Origin: Desulfobacter postgatei 2ac9
Lineage (GTDB): Bacteria > Desulfobacterota > Desulfobacteria > Desulfobacterales > Desulfobacteraceae
Length of the DNA stretch: 64,000 nucleotides
NCBI RefSeq assembly: GCF_000233695.2
Contig: NZ_CM001488.1
Coordinates: 336,049 to 400,048 of the forward strand
Direction: 5' to 3'
Below the pieces are notes generated by a model. The model was given only the letters and a program-made list of their open reading frames with translations. It ran no database searches and was not told the DNA's origin. The translations under genes were made by a program, and so were the position numbers. Of this stretch, positions 25,960 to 35,903 are shown in pieces. Each line of letters opens with the position of its first letter. The first letter of the stretch is position 1.

Positions 25960-26925
25960 ATGGTTTTTCATACTGCCGGTATTGAAGTTCAGCCCTGGAT
26001 TCCGCCGATAGTGGCGTTCGGGATTTCATTTTTCACCTCCATGGGCGGTATATCCGGGGCCTTTCTCCTGCTGCCCTTCCAAATGTCATTTCTGGGATAT
26101 GTCAATCCTTCGGTCAGCGCAACCAACCACGTGTTTAATATTGTAGCTATTCCCAGCGGTGTATTCCGGTATTGGCGGGAGGGACGAATGGTATGGCCCC
26201 TGGCCTGGGTGGTGATCCTGGGTACCCTTCCGGGTGTCTTCATAGGGGCTATTCTGCGGGTGGCATATCTGCCCGATCCACTCCGGTTTAAACTCTTTGC
26301 ATCTGCTGTTCTGTTTTATCTCGGGGTTAAAATGGCAAGGGACTTAATGAAAAAAAGCAATGTAAAGATCCCTCCCCTCACCACAAGCGAATTGAAAGCT
26401 CAGAATATGGATGGCTCCCATTTTTCCCAACCGGCTGATTCGCAGGCGCGTTCTGCAACCGGTCTAACAAGTCCGGACCCCTCCCGGTTTAATCTGAAGC
26501 GCATCAGCTACATCGTTGACGGCCAGGCGTTTGACATATCATTCTGGGGTATTTTCACCCTCAGTTTAATCGTGGGCATTGTGGGTGGCGTGTATGGTAT
26601 CGGCGGGGGATCGATCATTGCCCCGTTTTTTGTAACATTTTTCAGGCTTCCCATTCACACTGTGGCAGGAGCCACACTCATGGGAACTTTTATTACCTCA
26701 GTTGCCGGGGTTGCCTTTTACCAGCTGATAGCCCCTTTTTTTCCGGCCATGTCCGTAGCCCCGGACTGGGGCCTGGGCCTCTTGTTCGGGATTGGCGGGA
26801 TGGCAGGGATGTACCTGGGTGCCTACTGCCAGAAATATGTTTCGGCCAACCTGATCAAATTAATGCTCACAGGTATTATTCTCTTTACCGCAACCCGGTA
26901 TGCGGCTTCGTTTTTAGGCCTTTAA
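25960..26925 (+). CDS. TSUP (TauE/SafE) family membrane transporter
   Basis: 321 residues with about eight membrane spans in two halves. Each half has the family's glycine-rich turn: FGISFFTSMGGISGAFLLLP at the front and VGIVGGVYGIGGGSIIAPFF in the second half. About 50 hydrophilic residues lie between the halves. TSUP proteins move sulfur compounds and other oxyanions or organic acids. Next to a TunR regulator it probably handles molybdate, tungstate or sulfonate homeostasis. AAAGGAGG at 25948-25955 sets the start. Confidence 0.85.
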   Translation: MVFHTAGIEVQPWIPPIVAFGISFFTSMGGISGAFLLLPFQMSFLGYVNPSVSATNHVFNIVAIPSGVFRYWREGRMVWPLAWVVILGTLPGVFIGAILRVAYLPDPLRFKLFASAVLFYLGVKMARDLMKKSNVKIPPLTTSELKAQNMDGSHFSQPADSQARSATGLTSPDPSRFNLKRISYIVDGQAFDISFWGIFTLSLIVGIVGGVYGIGGGSIIAPFFVTFFRLPIHTVAGATLMGTFITSVAGVAFYQLIAPFFPAMSVAPDWGLGLLFGIGGMAGMYLGAYCQKYVSANLIKLMLTGIILFTATRYAASFLGL

Positions 26926-27136
26926 GCCCCGCCGAAATAAGACCGAGCCTAATTGCGAAGTGTTGAAACAGGTTTGGCCGAACGGCTATCTTCGTAGATA
27001 AAGACAATTCCCTGCAATTTTGCACCACCTTGTCAATAAAAAGTCAGTGGCATTCTAATCCAAACTTTACTACTATTTCAAATTTATCGTTTAGGGTCTA
27101 TGGTAGTTATCAATTTATTTTTAGGTATAAATACAA

Positions 27137-29101
27137 ATGGGTATAGCATCTGATATTGCCATTATTGTTGTGGCCGGTTTAATTGGCGGCCTTGTCGCCC
27201 AGTGGTTAAGACAGCCTTTAATCTTGGGATACATTGTGATCGGCGTCATGGTTGGCCCGTTTACCGGGGGTGTCACTGTCTCGAATATCCATGATATTGA
27301 ATTGTTAGCCGAGATTGGTGTTGCGCTTCTGCTTTTTGCTCTGGGACTGGAATTTTCACTGAAGGAATTAAAACCTGTTGCCCGGATTGCTTTGATCGGC
27401 ACCCCGATACAGATGCTATTGTCAATTCTCCTTGGTTTTGGCATCGGTACAATATTGAACTGGCCTTTTACCGATTCGCTCTGGTTTGGCGGACTCATTG
27501 CCTTATCCAGTACCATGGTGATTCTTAAAACACTGATGAGCCAGGGCCGAATAGGCACCCTTTCAAGCCGGGTCATGATCGGCATGCTGATTATCCAGGA
27601 TCTGGCAGTTGTTCCTTTGATGATTATTCTGCCCCAGTTAAATCAACCGGAAGCCGGGCTACCCGTGCTTGGCTGGGCAGCGGTCAAGGCGGGGACATTC
27701 CTGTTTCTGATGATTTTTATCGGGACACGGCTCATTCCAAAATTACTGGCCTACATTGCAAGACGCAATAGCAGGGAGTTGTTTTTGCTGGCAATCACCG
27801 CAATTGGCCTGGGCGTGGGATATGGCACCTATTTATTTGGATTGTCCTTTGCCTTTGGTGCGTTTGTTGCCGGCATGGTGCTTAGCGAATCTGATTACGG
27901 TCACCAGGCACTGAGCGATATTATTCCTCTGCGTGATATTTTTGGTTTGCTTTTTTTTGTATCGGTGGGCATGCTCCTGGATCCGATTTTTTTGGTTAAT
28001 CACTGGCAGACAATCCTGATTGTGGTTTTATTTGTATCCGCAGGCAAGGGCCTTATTTTCAGCGTATTGAGCCGCTTATTCGGGTATGGCAACGTCATTC
28101 CGCTGGCTTTGGGGTTAAGCATGTTCCAGGTGGGAGAGTTTTCATTTGTTTTGGCCCGGGTCGGTATCAGCACCCAATCCATATCCAACGATCTCTATTC
28201 TCTGACACTGGCAACCGCAATTGTAACCATGTTATTGACACCGCTTGTTTCCGGACTGACCGCGCCATTGTACGGATTGCGAAAGCGAATGTTTAAAAAA
28301 GAGCCGGTACAGACCATCAATTTACCTGAAACAGGCTTGCGCAACCATGTGGTCATTGCAGGCGGAGGGCGGATCGGATTTCACATAGGCCAGGTTCTCC
28401 AGCGCCTGGACCAGCCCTTTGTCATTATTGAGATCGATTACCGGCGGGTAAGCCAGGTCAAGAGCAAGGGGTTTCCGGTTATTTACGGGGATGTGACCCG
28501 GGATGTTGTTCTCGAAGCCGGCAGCGTAAAAGAGGCCAATCTTGTACTCATTACCACACCCAGGATTGATGTAACCGGTCCCGCCTGCCATCAGATTCGC
28601 CTTTTAAACCCCACGGTAAATATTGTGGCAAGGGCTGAAGGGATAGATCAGATGCAGGCCCTGCATGACCAGGGCATCCAGGAAGTGGTTCAGCCCGAAT
28701 TTGAGGCCGGACTGCAATTTACCCGCCAGGCCCTGCTCTATTTAAATATTCCGCCCACGGATATCCAGAAATATACCGATTCTTTTCGCAGGGAGCTGTA
28801 TGCACCGCTTTTCAAGATCAGCCAGGGGGGTAAAACTCTGTCTCAACTGCAGAAAGCATGTGATTTATTGGAATTTAACTGGGTAAAACTGGTGGCCGAC
28901 AGCCCTGTGATTGGCCGGACAATCAAAGAGTTGGAGCTTCGTACCAAGACCGGCATATCCGTGGTTGGTGTGATGCATGACGGCGTGCTGCAACCCAATC
29001 CGGTTGCGGATTATCAGTTCAAACCAGGGGAATTAATTGCGGTCATGGGCAATGCCCAGCAACTGGCAGATTTTCAAACGCTGATTTTACCGCCACAATA
29101 A
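27137..29101 (+). CDS. Kef-type monovalent cation:proton antiporter with TrkA domains
   Basis: 654 residues: 12-13 membrane spans (about 1-380) of the CPA2 fold with [12 protein letters not shown] and [14 protein letters not shown], whose Asp is the ion-exchange residue. An NAD-binding TrkA-N domain follows ([17 protein letters not shown], about 398-510), then TrkA-C (about 555-650). It should release K+ or Na+ against H+ under ligand control. It opens a potassium-related block. The 26926-27136 gap has no gene. Confidence 0.92.
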   Translation: MGIASDIAIIVVAGLIGGLVAQWLRQPLILGYIVIGVMVGPFTGGVTVSNIHDIELLAEIGVALLLFALGLEFSLKELKPVARIALIGTPIQMLLSILLGFGIGTILNWPFTDSLWFGGLIALSSTMVILKTLMSQGRIGTLSSRVMIGMLIIQDLAVVPLMIILPQLNQPEAGLPVLGWAAVKAGTFLFLMIFIGTRLIPKLLAYIARRNSRELFLLAITAIGLGVGYGTYLFGLSFAFGAFVAGMVLSESDYGHQALSDIIPLRDIFGLLFFVSVGMLLDPIFLVNHWQTILIVVLFVSAGKGLIFSVLSRLFGYGNVIPLALGLSMFQVGEFSFVLARVGISTQSISNDLYSLTLATAIVTMLLTPLVSGLTAPLYGLRKRMFKKEPVQTINLPETGLRNHVVIAGGGRIGFHIGQVLQRLDQPFVIIEIDYRRVSQVKSKGFPVIYGDVTRDVVLEAGSVKEANLVLITTPRIDVTGPACHQIRLLNPTVNIVARAEGIDQMQALHDQGIQEVVQPEFEAGLQFTRQALLYLNIPPTDIQKYTDSFRRELYAPLFKISQGGKTLSQLQKACDLLEFNWVKLVADSPVIGRTIKELELRTKTGISVVGVMHDGVLQPNPVADYQFKPGELIAVMGNAQQLADFQTLILPPQ

Positions 29102-29163
29102 TGGCCGGTAAGTGCAGTGGCCTGATTTCATAACCGCAAAATGACACTAACGGCACAAATAGA

Positions 29164-30717
29164 ATGGTCAACCTAAAATTTGAATGGAACAAAGTGGTAT
29201 CACATATCCCAAGGCGATCAATAAAATTCAAAATTTTTCTGGTAAGCCTTTTGCCAACCATTGCGCTGATCGCAGCCGCATTTTTCAACCATCAATATCT
29301 AACAATCCTGGGAGAAAGCGCAGAACAAATTCTGTCCAAAAACTACAAAAGCATCAAGGCAGCCCAGGAGAGCAGAAAATTATTAGAAGAGATACGAAAT
29401 CTTTTTCTTGCGCCGGTTAACAGGACAGAGCGTTTAGCGGATATACCCCCGGGGCTTGTAAAAAAAATTTCTGATGCGCTTGATATCTGCAGAGACAACA
29501 TCACGGAAAAGGGAGAACTTGAACTTATTGATCGACTGCTTGAACGTTATTCTCAATATAAAAAAGCAGCCGCTCTCTTAGACAAAAGAAAATCAAAAGT
29601 ATGGAATGAGCAGGAAATTTTCGACATATTTGCCATTACGGCAGAGATGATTCTGACGATTGATGAGCTTGTCTCAGTGAACGAGCAGGCTATGGAGCGG
29701 GCCGAAATAGAGACCCGAACCCTTGCAGCACAGGCCCAGAGAAATGCCGTGATATTTTTTGGAATTATTATTGTAACGCTATCGAGTTTAAATTATTTTT
29801 TTTCACACAGAATCGTAATGCCGATGATTAAATTGGCCGATCAACTATCTAAAATCAAAGAAGGAAGTGGCGACTATCCCGATATGGCTATAAAAGCCGA
29901 TGATGAAATCGGTGTCCTTGCAGGAGCGTTTAATCAACTTTTCCAAAGGATTTCACACTATGACAATCACCGGGATAATATTATTGCTGCAGAAAAAGAA
30001 AAGGTACGACAGAGCGAAGAGGCAAAAGTCAGATTCATTGCTGATATCTCCCATCAGTTGAAAACACCTATGACATCATTAAGCATGAGTCTGGGGTTGC
30101 TGCATAGCCGAGGGGAAAAGTTAATTCCTGAAAAACAAAAAAAGCTCTATGATACCGCCTTTGACGATTGTTCGAGACTGGCGACTCTGATTAATGAGCT
30201 GGTGGATGTTTCCCGCCTTGAAACCATGTCCCAACCCCGCCCTAAAGAGACCCTGAATATTAAAATGGTGATTACCGAATCTGTCGCCCCCTTGGTAAAA
30301 CAGGCTGAGAAAAAAGGGATTTCAATTCATCTGGATATCCCGGATAATTTGCCTGACGTCACCATTGACTCCTTTCGATTCCCCTGGGTCATAACAAATT
30401 TGATTGGAAATGCGTTGAGGTATACCTCAAAAGGAGCGATCATAATTTTCAGGGCCTACCGGCAGGGTCAACGATGCTATTTCCAATGTTCCGATACAGG
30501 GGAAGGAATAAAGCCTGAATATCTTCCGCACATTTTTGACCGGTTCACCCAGTTTTCAGAACGGGGGAAAAGCGGCACCGTCGGTCTGGGCCTGGCCATT
30601 GTAAAAGACATCATTGACCAGCACGGCGGGGATATCAAGGTGAAAAGCCGGGTGGGTGAAGGAACGGTTTTTACATTCTGGATACCCGGCAGCATTAAGG
30701 AGAATACAGATGAATAA
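29164..30717 (+). CDS. Membrane sensor histidine kinase
   Basis: 517 residues: membrane span at about 22-42, a mostly helical periplasmic sensor (45-190), a second span (about 195-215), HAMP (about 216-268), dimerisation helix with phospho-His in FIADISHQLKTPMTSL (about 298), and an ATPase domain with IGNALRYTSKG, DTGEGIKPEYLPHIFDRF and TVGLGLAIVKDI. The KinB/NtrY-like layout lacks a PAS domain. It overlaps the response-regulator gene by 8 bases. The flanking transporters suggest that the signal concerns ion or osmotic state, but the ligand is unknown. Confidence 0.92.
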   Translation: MVNLKFEWNKVVSHIPRRSIKFKIFLVSLLPTIALIAAAFFNHQYLTILGESAEQILSKNYKSIKAAQESRKLLEEIRNLFLAPVNRTERLADIPPGLVKKISDALDICRDNITEKGELELIDRLLERYSQYKKAAALLDKRKSKVWNEQEIFDIFAITAEMILTIDELVSVNEQAMERAEIETRTLAAQAQRNAVIFFGIIIVTLSSLNYFFSHRIVMPMIKLADQLSKIKEGSGDYPDMAIKADDEIGVLAGAFNQLFQRISHYDNHRDNIIAAEKEKVRQSEEAKVRFIADISHQLKTPMTSLSMSLGLLHSRGEKLIPEKQKKLYDTAFDDCSRLATLINELVDVSRLETMSQPRPKETLNIKMVITESVAPLVKQAEKKGISIHLDIPDNLPDVTIDSFRFPWVITNLIGNALRYTSKGAIIIFRAYRQGQRCYFQCSDTGEGIKPEYLPHIFDRFTQFSERGKSGTVGLGLAIVKDIIDQHGGDIKVKSRVGEGTVFTFWIPGSIKENTDE

Positions 30718-32035
30718 AGTCCTGATCATTGACGATGATTCCAATATTATGACGACACTGGAGATTTATTTTGAAGAGAATCATTTTAAGGTCTTCAGCG
30801 CAGAAACGGCAGAGAAAGGGCTTGCGTGTGCCAAGAGCCAGCTTCCTGATTTAATTCTGCTGGATCTGAAACTGCCCGACAAGAACGGCCTGGATGTTCT
30901 CCAGGAAATTATTGAAAGCGGAATCAAAACCCAGGTGCTGATGATTACGGCGTATGCCAGTATAGAAACCGCTGTGAGTGCAGTGAAAATGGGGGCATTT
31001 GACTATTTGCCCAAACCTTTTGTTCCGGGACAGTTGGATCTTGTGCTGGAGAAAATCAAGCGGTTCAGCCAAATGGAAAACGAAATTGCTTCCCTCAAGG
31101 GTCTCTTCTCCGAAGGTGGATTTATAACCCGCAATTCAAGGCTTCTGAAAATTCTTAAAACAGCAGGACAGGTTTCGGATTCTGATGCCACCATACTCAT
31201 CGGCGGTGAGAGTGGAACCGGTAAAAGCCTTCTGGCCAGGCTCATTCATGACTGGAGCCCCCGATCGGAAAAACCATTTGTCGTGGTGGACTGTGCGGCC
31301 TTTCAGGAAAATCTGCTGGAGAGTGATCTTTTCGGCCATGTTAGGGGGGCCTTTACCGGAGCGGTCAAGGATAAGCTTGGTAAACTCAAGCTTGCGGACG
31401 GGGGGACTGTCTTTCTTGACGAGGTGTCTGAAATCCCGAAATCGATTCAGGGAAAACTGCTCCGTTTTATTCAGGAGCATAAGTATGAATGTATCGGAGA
31501 CCCGAAGCCAAGATCTGTGAATGTTCGTATCATTGCTGCAACCAACAGAGATCTGGAGGCTATGGTCGAGGATGGTGTGTTCAGAAAGGATCTTTACTTT
31601 CGTCTCAATGTGATGGAGCTTTTTCTGCCGCCGCTCAGGGAACGTCCGGAGGATATAAAGCTGCTGTCTGAAATGCTATTGAAAAAATCTTGCCGGGTAA
31701 ACGGCAAAACGATCCGAAGTATGGACCAGTCTGCACTGGAGAGATTGCAGGCTTATCCCTGGCCGGGCAATGTCAGGGAGCTTGCCAATACCATTGAGCG
31801 GGCCGTAATTACAGCGACGGGTAAAGTGCTCATAGACAAGGATCTATCCCCCGGTATATTAAACTATAATCCGGACCAGAATACGCATGAAGGATTGGAA
31901 TGTCTGGATGAAATTGAAAAACAGCATATCCGGAAAGTCATTATGAACACGGTATCCCTTGACGAAGCGGCTAAAATACTGGGGATTGATCCTGCAACGT
32001 TGTGGCGAAAAAGAAAAAAATATCAGCTTGACTGA
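30710..32035 (+). CDS. Sigma54-dependent response regulator
   Basis: 441 residues: receiver domain (1-120) with phospho-Asp in [13 protein letters not shown]+ activator domain with GESGTGKS and the sigma54-contacting GAFTGA, arginine-finger region [14 protein letters not shown], and a Fis-type helix-turn-helix at the end ([19 protein letters not shown]). An in-frame ATG at 30656 lies deep in the kinase gene; ATG 30710 with AAGGAG at 30698-30703 is used. It should act with the kinase before it and drive the sigma54 promoter found 214 bases downstream. Confidence 0.94.
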   Translation: MNKVLIIDDDSNIMTTLEIYFEENHFKVFSAETAEKGLACAKSQLPDLILLDLKLPDKNGLDVLQEIIESGIKTQVLMITAYASIETAVSAVKMGAFDYLPKPFVPGQLDLVLEKIKRFSQMENEIASLKGLFSEGGFITRNSRLLKILKTAGQVSDSDATILIGGESGTGKSLLARLIHDWSPRSEKPFVVVDCAAFQENLLESDLFGHVRGAFTGAVKDKLGKLKLADGGTVFLDEVSEIPKSIQGKLLRFIQEHKYECIGDPKPRSVNVRIIAATNRDLEAMVEDGVFRKDLYFRLNVMELFLPPLRERPEDIKLLSEMLLKKSCRVNGKTIRSMDQSALERLQAYPWPGNVRELANTIERAVITATGKVLIDKDLSPGILNYNPDQNTHEGLECLDEIEKQHIRKVIMNTVSLDEAAKILGIDPATLWRKRKKYQLD

Positions 32036-32166
32036 TTCAAAAAAGGTTACCTCCCATATAATTTTCATTCCCTGTTTTTTTTGAAGGTCTTAATAAGGTT
32101 TTTAATCAGGTATTCAAGAGATCAGACTTAAAGACTCGTGCAAAGTGCAATGCGGTTTTATTGCAA

Positions 32167-32185
32167 AATTCAAGGGTTTTGAATT
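32167..32185. promoter_or_regulatory. Inverted repeat, candidate upstream activator site
   Basis: AATTCAA (32167-32173) and TTGAATT (32179-32185) form a perfect 7-bp inverted repeat with a 5-base centre, 64 bp upstream of the sigma54 promoter. That is a usual distance for a sigma54 activator. Binding by the response regulator just encoded upstream is inferred. Confidence 0.4.
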
Positions 32186-32248
32186 GAATAATTTTAAATT
32201 CGCGCTGAAATAAAGCCAACATCTTGTAAATAAAGTAAAAAAACATCA

Positions 32249-32264
32249 AGGCATTCTTTTTGCT
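32249..32264 (+). promoter_or_regulatory. Sigma54 promoter in front of the ktr genes
   Basis: AGGCATT-N4-TTGCT matches the -24/-12 consensus TGGCACG-N4-TTGCW, with the invariant GG and GC exactly 10 bases apart. Transcription would start near 32275, before the truncated sensor frame and ktrB. Confidence 0.65.
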
Positions 32265-32319
32265 CAGTTCCGGGGTTATAGTCCCGACATAGATGGGTAT
32301 CGATTAAAAATCAGGAGGG

Positions 32320-32733
32320 ATGCATCAATTGCTTTTACTCAAAATGATGGCTGATATGACATTAAAAAAGAAAATTCTGACCGGGTACGGTGTGGCCTTT
32401 ACCCTCATGGGACTTGTGGTCGCATGGTCAGTCGCCAATCTCGTCTCCCTGGGCAACGCCTCGGATGCAATCCTGAGTGAGAATTACAGAAGCATCCTGG
32501 CTGCGCAAAACATGGTGGATGCCCTCTTAAAAAAAATATTGATCTGCTCGCTCCTCCCGGATCAGATGCCTCAAAGCCGGGGCTTCTGTGAGATATCCGT
32601 CAGCCCTTTAAGCTGCTTGAGCCAGGCGACATCAAACCATCCGGATCTGATTGTCATCTTTTTTAACAGCAGAGATATCCAGGGGCACAAAGAGGTGATT
32701 GAATATTACAAGAACCCCAAGGTGGTATCATGA
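32320..32733 (+). pseudogene. Truncated sensor N-terminus coupled to ktrB
   Basis: The first about 60 residues hold a membrane span and ILSENYRSILAAQNM, close to ILSKNYKSIKAAQ in the kinase at 29164, so this was once the start of a second sensor of that type. From about residue 70 the sequence loses that likeness and looks out of frame or foreign. The stop overlaps the ktrB ATG (ATGA), so its translation may still drive ktrB. AGGAGG at 32313-32318 is too close for ATG 32320 and better fits TTG 32329. It may be a working short leader gene, not just debris. Confidence 0.45.
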
Positions 32734-34091
32734 CCCTACGACGCAAGCTGTTGAAACTGCATCCGGCGGCACTGATTCTGATCAGCTTTCTTGCGCTCAT
32801 TCTGATCGGCACACTTTTATTGAGCCTGCCGGTTTCTTCGAAGAGCGCTCCGCTGCAAGTCATAGACGCCTTATTTACCTCGACCTCGGCGGTCTGCGTT
32901 ACCGGACTGGCTGTGGTGGATACCGGAACCCGGTTCACCCTTTTCGGCCAAATCATTATTCTCGTTCTCATCCAGATGGGGGGGCTGGGGGTCATGACGC
33001 TCTCAGTACTCCTCTTCCGGATAATCGGCAGGAAAACCTTCTATCATCAGCGGATGGCGGTACAGGATATGTTTTTGCACACGCCCCAGGATGATATTTT
33101 CAAAATCGTCAAAAACATTATCTATATGACTTTTTGCATCGAAACTGCCGGCGCCGTTCTTTTAGCGATTTACTGGAGCCGGACAATGCCGGTTCATGAA
33201 GCCGTCTATACTGCTCTCTTCCATGCCATATCTGCCTTTTGCAATGCCGGTTTTTCCCTGTTCCCGGACAGTCTTTCTACCTTCGGTGACAGTTATCTTC
33301 TAAATTTTACCATCTGTATGCTTATCGTGACCGGCGGCATCGGTTTTTCGGTATTGTATGAATTTAAAAACTGGATAAAGCTCAGAAAGAAAAAACGGTT
33401 CCGATTTTCGGTGCAGACCAGGATCGTATTGTTGACCACGGCCATTCTGATCGTTGGTGGTACGGTTTGGTTATTCATCCTTGAACGACAGGGGATTCTG
33501 GATGGCAAATCCCCGGCATACCAATTCCTGGTTGCCCTGTTTCAATCCATTACCTGCCGGACGGCCGGATTCAATACCGTTGATATTTCTGCACTCAACG
33601 AAGCAACCATCGCCATGATGCTGGTCCTGATGTTCTTCGGGGCCTCACCAGGGTCCTGCGGGGGCGGCGTGAAAACAACCACCCTGGCATTGCTGACCGC
33701 CACAACCATCACCCGGATCAAGCGGATGCAACGGGTGAATCTGTTTAAAAAAAGCATTCCGGATGAAACCGTTCGCCGCGCCTCAACCCTGATTATAGTC
33801 TCGGTTGGAATCATCGGCATGGTATTGTTCATGATTCTTTCAGAAGGGGCTATCACCGGGCGAAGCCTTGGCGGAGAATTTCTGCCTTATCTCTTCGAAG
33901 TGGTATCTGCCTTTGGAACCGTCGGACTCTCTCTCGGGGTTACGGCGGATTTAAGTGTATGGGGAAAATTCTGGATTGTTATAACCATGATTATCGGCAG
34001 GGTAGGGATTTTAACCTTCTCATACATCATCATCGGGACCAATCCGACAAATGGTTTTGAACGGGCCGAAGAGAATATGATGATCGGATAA
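32730..34091 (+). CDS. ktrB: Potassium uptake transporter, KtrB/TrkH family
   Basis: 453 residues with eight to ten membrane spans and four pore loops. The selectivity-filter Gly positions are seen in AVCVTGL, AFCNAGFS, CRTAGFNT and AFGTVGLS. The gating loop after the third pore is GASPGSCGGGVKTTT. It takes up K+ together with the cytoplasmic KtrA ring encoded 12 bases downstream. The length is that of KtrB rather than long TrkH. Expression probably depends on the sigma54 promoter upstream. Confidence 0.93.
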   Translation: MTLRRKLLKLHPAALILISFLALILIGTLLLSLPVSSKSAPLQVIDALFTSTSAVCVTGLAVVDTGTRFTLFGQIIILVLIQMGGLGVMTLSVLLFRIIGRKTFYHQRMAVQDMFLHTPQDDIFKIVKNIIYMTFCIETAGAVLLAIYWSRTMPVHEAVYTALFHAISAFCNAGFSLFPDSLSTFGDSYLLNFTICMLIVTGGIGFSVLYEFKNWIKLRKKKRFRFSVQTRIVLLTTAILIVGGTVWLFILERQGILDGKSPAYQFLVALFQSITCRTAGFNTVDISALNEATIAMMLVLMFFGASPGSCGGGVKTTTLALLTATTITRIKRMQRVNLFKKSIPDETVRRASTLIIVSVGIIGMVLFMILSEGAITGRSLGGEFLPYLFEVVSAFGTVGLSLGVTADLSVWGKFWIVITMIIGRVGILTFSYIIIGTNPTNGFERAEENMMIG

Positions 34092-34103
34092 ACAGGAGAT
34101 ACA

Positions 34104-34763
34104 ATGAAACGATTCACAGTGATAGGGTTAGGGAATTTTGGATTTTATGCGGCCAAAGCTTTATACGAGGACGGTAATGAAGTTATTGCCGTGGATATGG
34201 ATAAGAACCGCGTGCAGGCCGTGGATGCGCATTGCACCGAAGCGATCCTCATGGAGGCCACGGACAAGGAAAAATTAAAAGCCCTTGGCCTGGAAACCAT
34301 GGACGGCGTGATTGTATCCACCGGCACCAAGATCAGCGTCAGTATACTGATATGCCTCCATCTGCACGAGATGGGGGTCAAGCAAATTTTGGCAAAAGCC
34401 CTGGATGATGATCACGCCAAAATACTTAAAAAAGTGGGTGCCACTAAAATCATTCATCCGGAAAGGGATGTGGCATTGCGGATTTCCCAGAGTTTATCCC
34501 GACCGAATATTATGGATTTCATTCCTCTTTCTGAAGGATTTGATCTTGTACACATAGAACCGCCGGCAGAATTTATCGGAAAAACCTTGAAGGAGATCAA
34601 CCTGCGGGCAAAGTTCAATGTTTATATTATCGCCATTAAAGAATTGGTTCCTGAAAATTTTGTTTTGGTGCCGCCCCCTGAATTTGTGATCAAAGACAGT
34701 GATATGCTCATGATGCTCGGAAAATCCGTGGATATCAAACGAATTAAGGCATTAAAAGGATGA
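34104..34763 (+). CDS. ktrA: Potassium uptake regulatory subunit KtrA/TrkA
   Basis: 219 residues: one RCK domain with the nucleotide-binding VIGLGNFGFYAAKAL and acidic VDMD at the end of the second strand (about 1-130), then a TrkA-C domain (about 140-219). It gates KtrB in answer to ATP/ADP or NADH. ACAGGAG at 34092-34098 gives the start. It is convergent with the ABC operon, only 16 bases away. Confidence 0.93.
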   Translation: MKRFTVIGLGNFGFYAAKALYEDGNEVIAVDMDKNRVQAVDAHCTEAILMEATDKEKLKALGLETMDGVIVSTGTKISVSILICLHLHEMGVKQILAKALDDDHAKILKKVGATKIIHPERDVALRISQSLSRPNIMDFIPLSEGFDLVHIEPPAEFIGKTLKEINLRAKFNVYIIAIKELVPENFVLVPPPEFVIKDSDMLMMLGKSVDIKRIKALKG

Positions 34764-34779
34764 AAATACCATAAAACCA

Positions 34780-35901
34780 TTATACTGATCGACGTCTGAA
34801 CAACCAGGCTGCCAGGGGCAGGGTGATGCTCGCCATGATCAGTAACGGCCAGATTTGAGGCCAGATCATCGTAAGATCCGCACCCTCAAGAAAGATCCTG
34901 CGAAGGGCTGTGATGATGTGGCATACCGGATTGAGCATGTCTGCCTGCTGAAGCCACATGGGCATGTTTTCCACGGGCGTGGCAAGTCCTGACAACGTAA
35001 TCGCAGGCATCAGGAACAAAAATGCGCCTAAAAGCCCCTGCTGCATGGTGGTGGACAAAGACGACACCAGCAGGCCGACGCCCACGATGGTGATGATAAA
35101 GCATAAAAGGGAAACCATAAGGGCGCTGATCGTTCCCCGGAAGGGAATGTGAAACCAGAGTACTGCGCCGCCGGCAAAGATCAGGGCGTCCAGCATGCCA
35201 AAGAGAATGCCGGGTATGGATTTGCCCACCAGGATTTCCACCGGACTGAACGGGGCCACCAGAAGCTGGTCAAAGGTGCCGAACTCCCGCTCCCTGGCAA
35301 CGGAGAGGCTGGTGAGGATCATCACCACCACCGTGCTGATCACCCCGCCAAGCGCTGAGACCATGAACCACCGGCTGCTCAGGTTTTCGTTGAACCAGGC
35401 CCGTTCCACCAGGGCCAGCCCAGGCCCGCTGCCTTGGGTTATGCCTTGTTCTAAAAGGGCTTTATTAAAATTTTCCACAATGGTGCCAAGGTACCCAATG
35501 GCAATCATGGCCACATTGGGGCTCCTGCCGTCGGCAATGATCTGGATCTCTACAGATCGTCCGGATCGCAGATTTTCCTCAAATTGAGACCCGATATGGA
35601 TCACCAGCCGGGCTTTTTCATCGTCAATGGTCTCTTCGACTTGTCCGGCATTTTCAAGATGCGCTGCGAGCCTGAACCGTCCTGTGCCTTCAACATCGGC
35701 CAGAAATGACCGGGACAGCACGGACCGGCATTCGTCAAACACGGCATATCGGACATTTTCCAGGTCAAAGGTGGCGGCATAGCTGAAGATAAAGAACTGT
35801 ATAATGGGCGGCGCAATCACCACAAACCGGCTTTTTGGATCCTTCATGATGGTGAGAAGTTCCTTTAATATCAGGGCGGTCAGGCGTCTGAGGGTCTTCA
35901 T
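34780..35901 (-). CDS. ABC-2 type efflux permease (YbhR-like)
   Basis: 373 residues: one N-terminal membrane span, a large periplasmic loop (about 45-170), then five spans. VAREREFGTFDQLLVAPFSPVEILVGK is the coupling-helix string of ABC-2 permeases. It is the last gene of a four-gene export operon (hlyD, double ATPase, two permeases) with short gaps or overlaps, matching E. coli ybhGFSR, which exports drugs and cations. Confidence 0.88.
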   Translation of the reverse strand: MKTLRRLTALILKELLTIMKDPKSRFVVIAPPIIQFFIFSYAATFDLENVRYAVFDECRSVLSRSFLADVEGTGRFRLAAHLENAGQVEETIDDEKARLVIHIGSQFEENLRSGRSVEIQIIADGRSPNVAMIAIGYLGTIVENFNKALLEQGITQGSGPGLALVERAWFNENLSSRWFMVSALGGVISTVVVMILTSLSVAREREFGTFDQLLVAPFSPVEILVGKSIPGILFGMLDALIFAGGAVLWFHIPFRGTISALMVSLLCFIITIVGVGLLVSSLSTTMQQGLLGAFLFLMPAITLSGLATPVENMPMWLQQADMLNPVCHIITALRRIFLEGADLTMIWPQIWPLLIMASITLPLAAWLFRRRSV

Positions 35902-35903
35902 GA

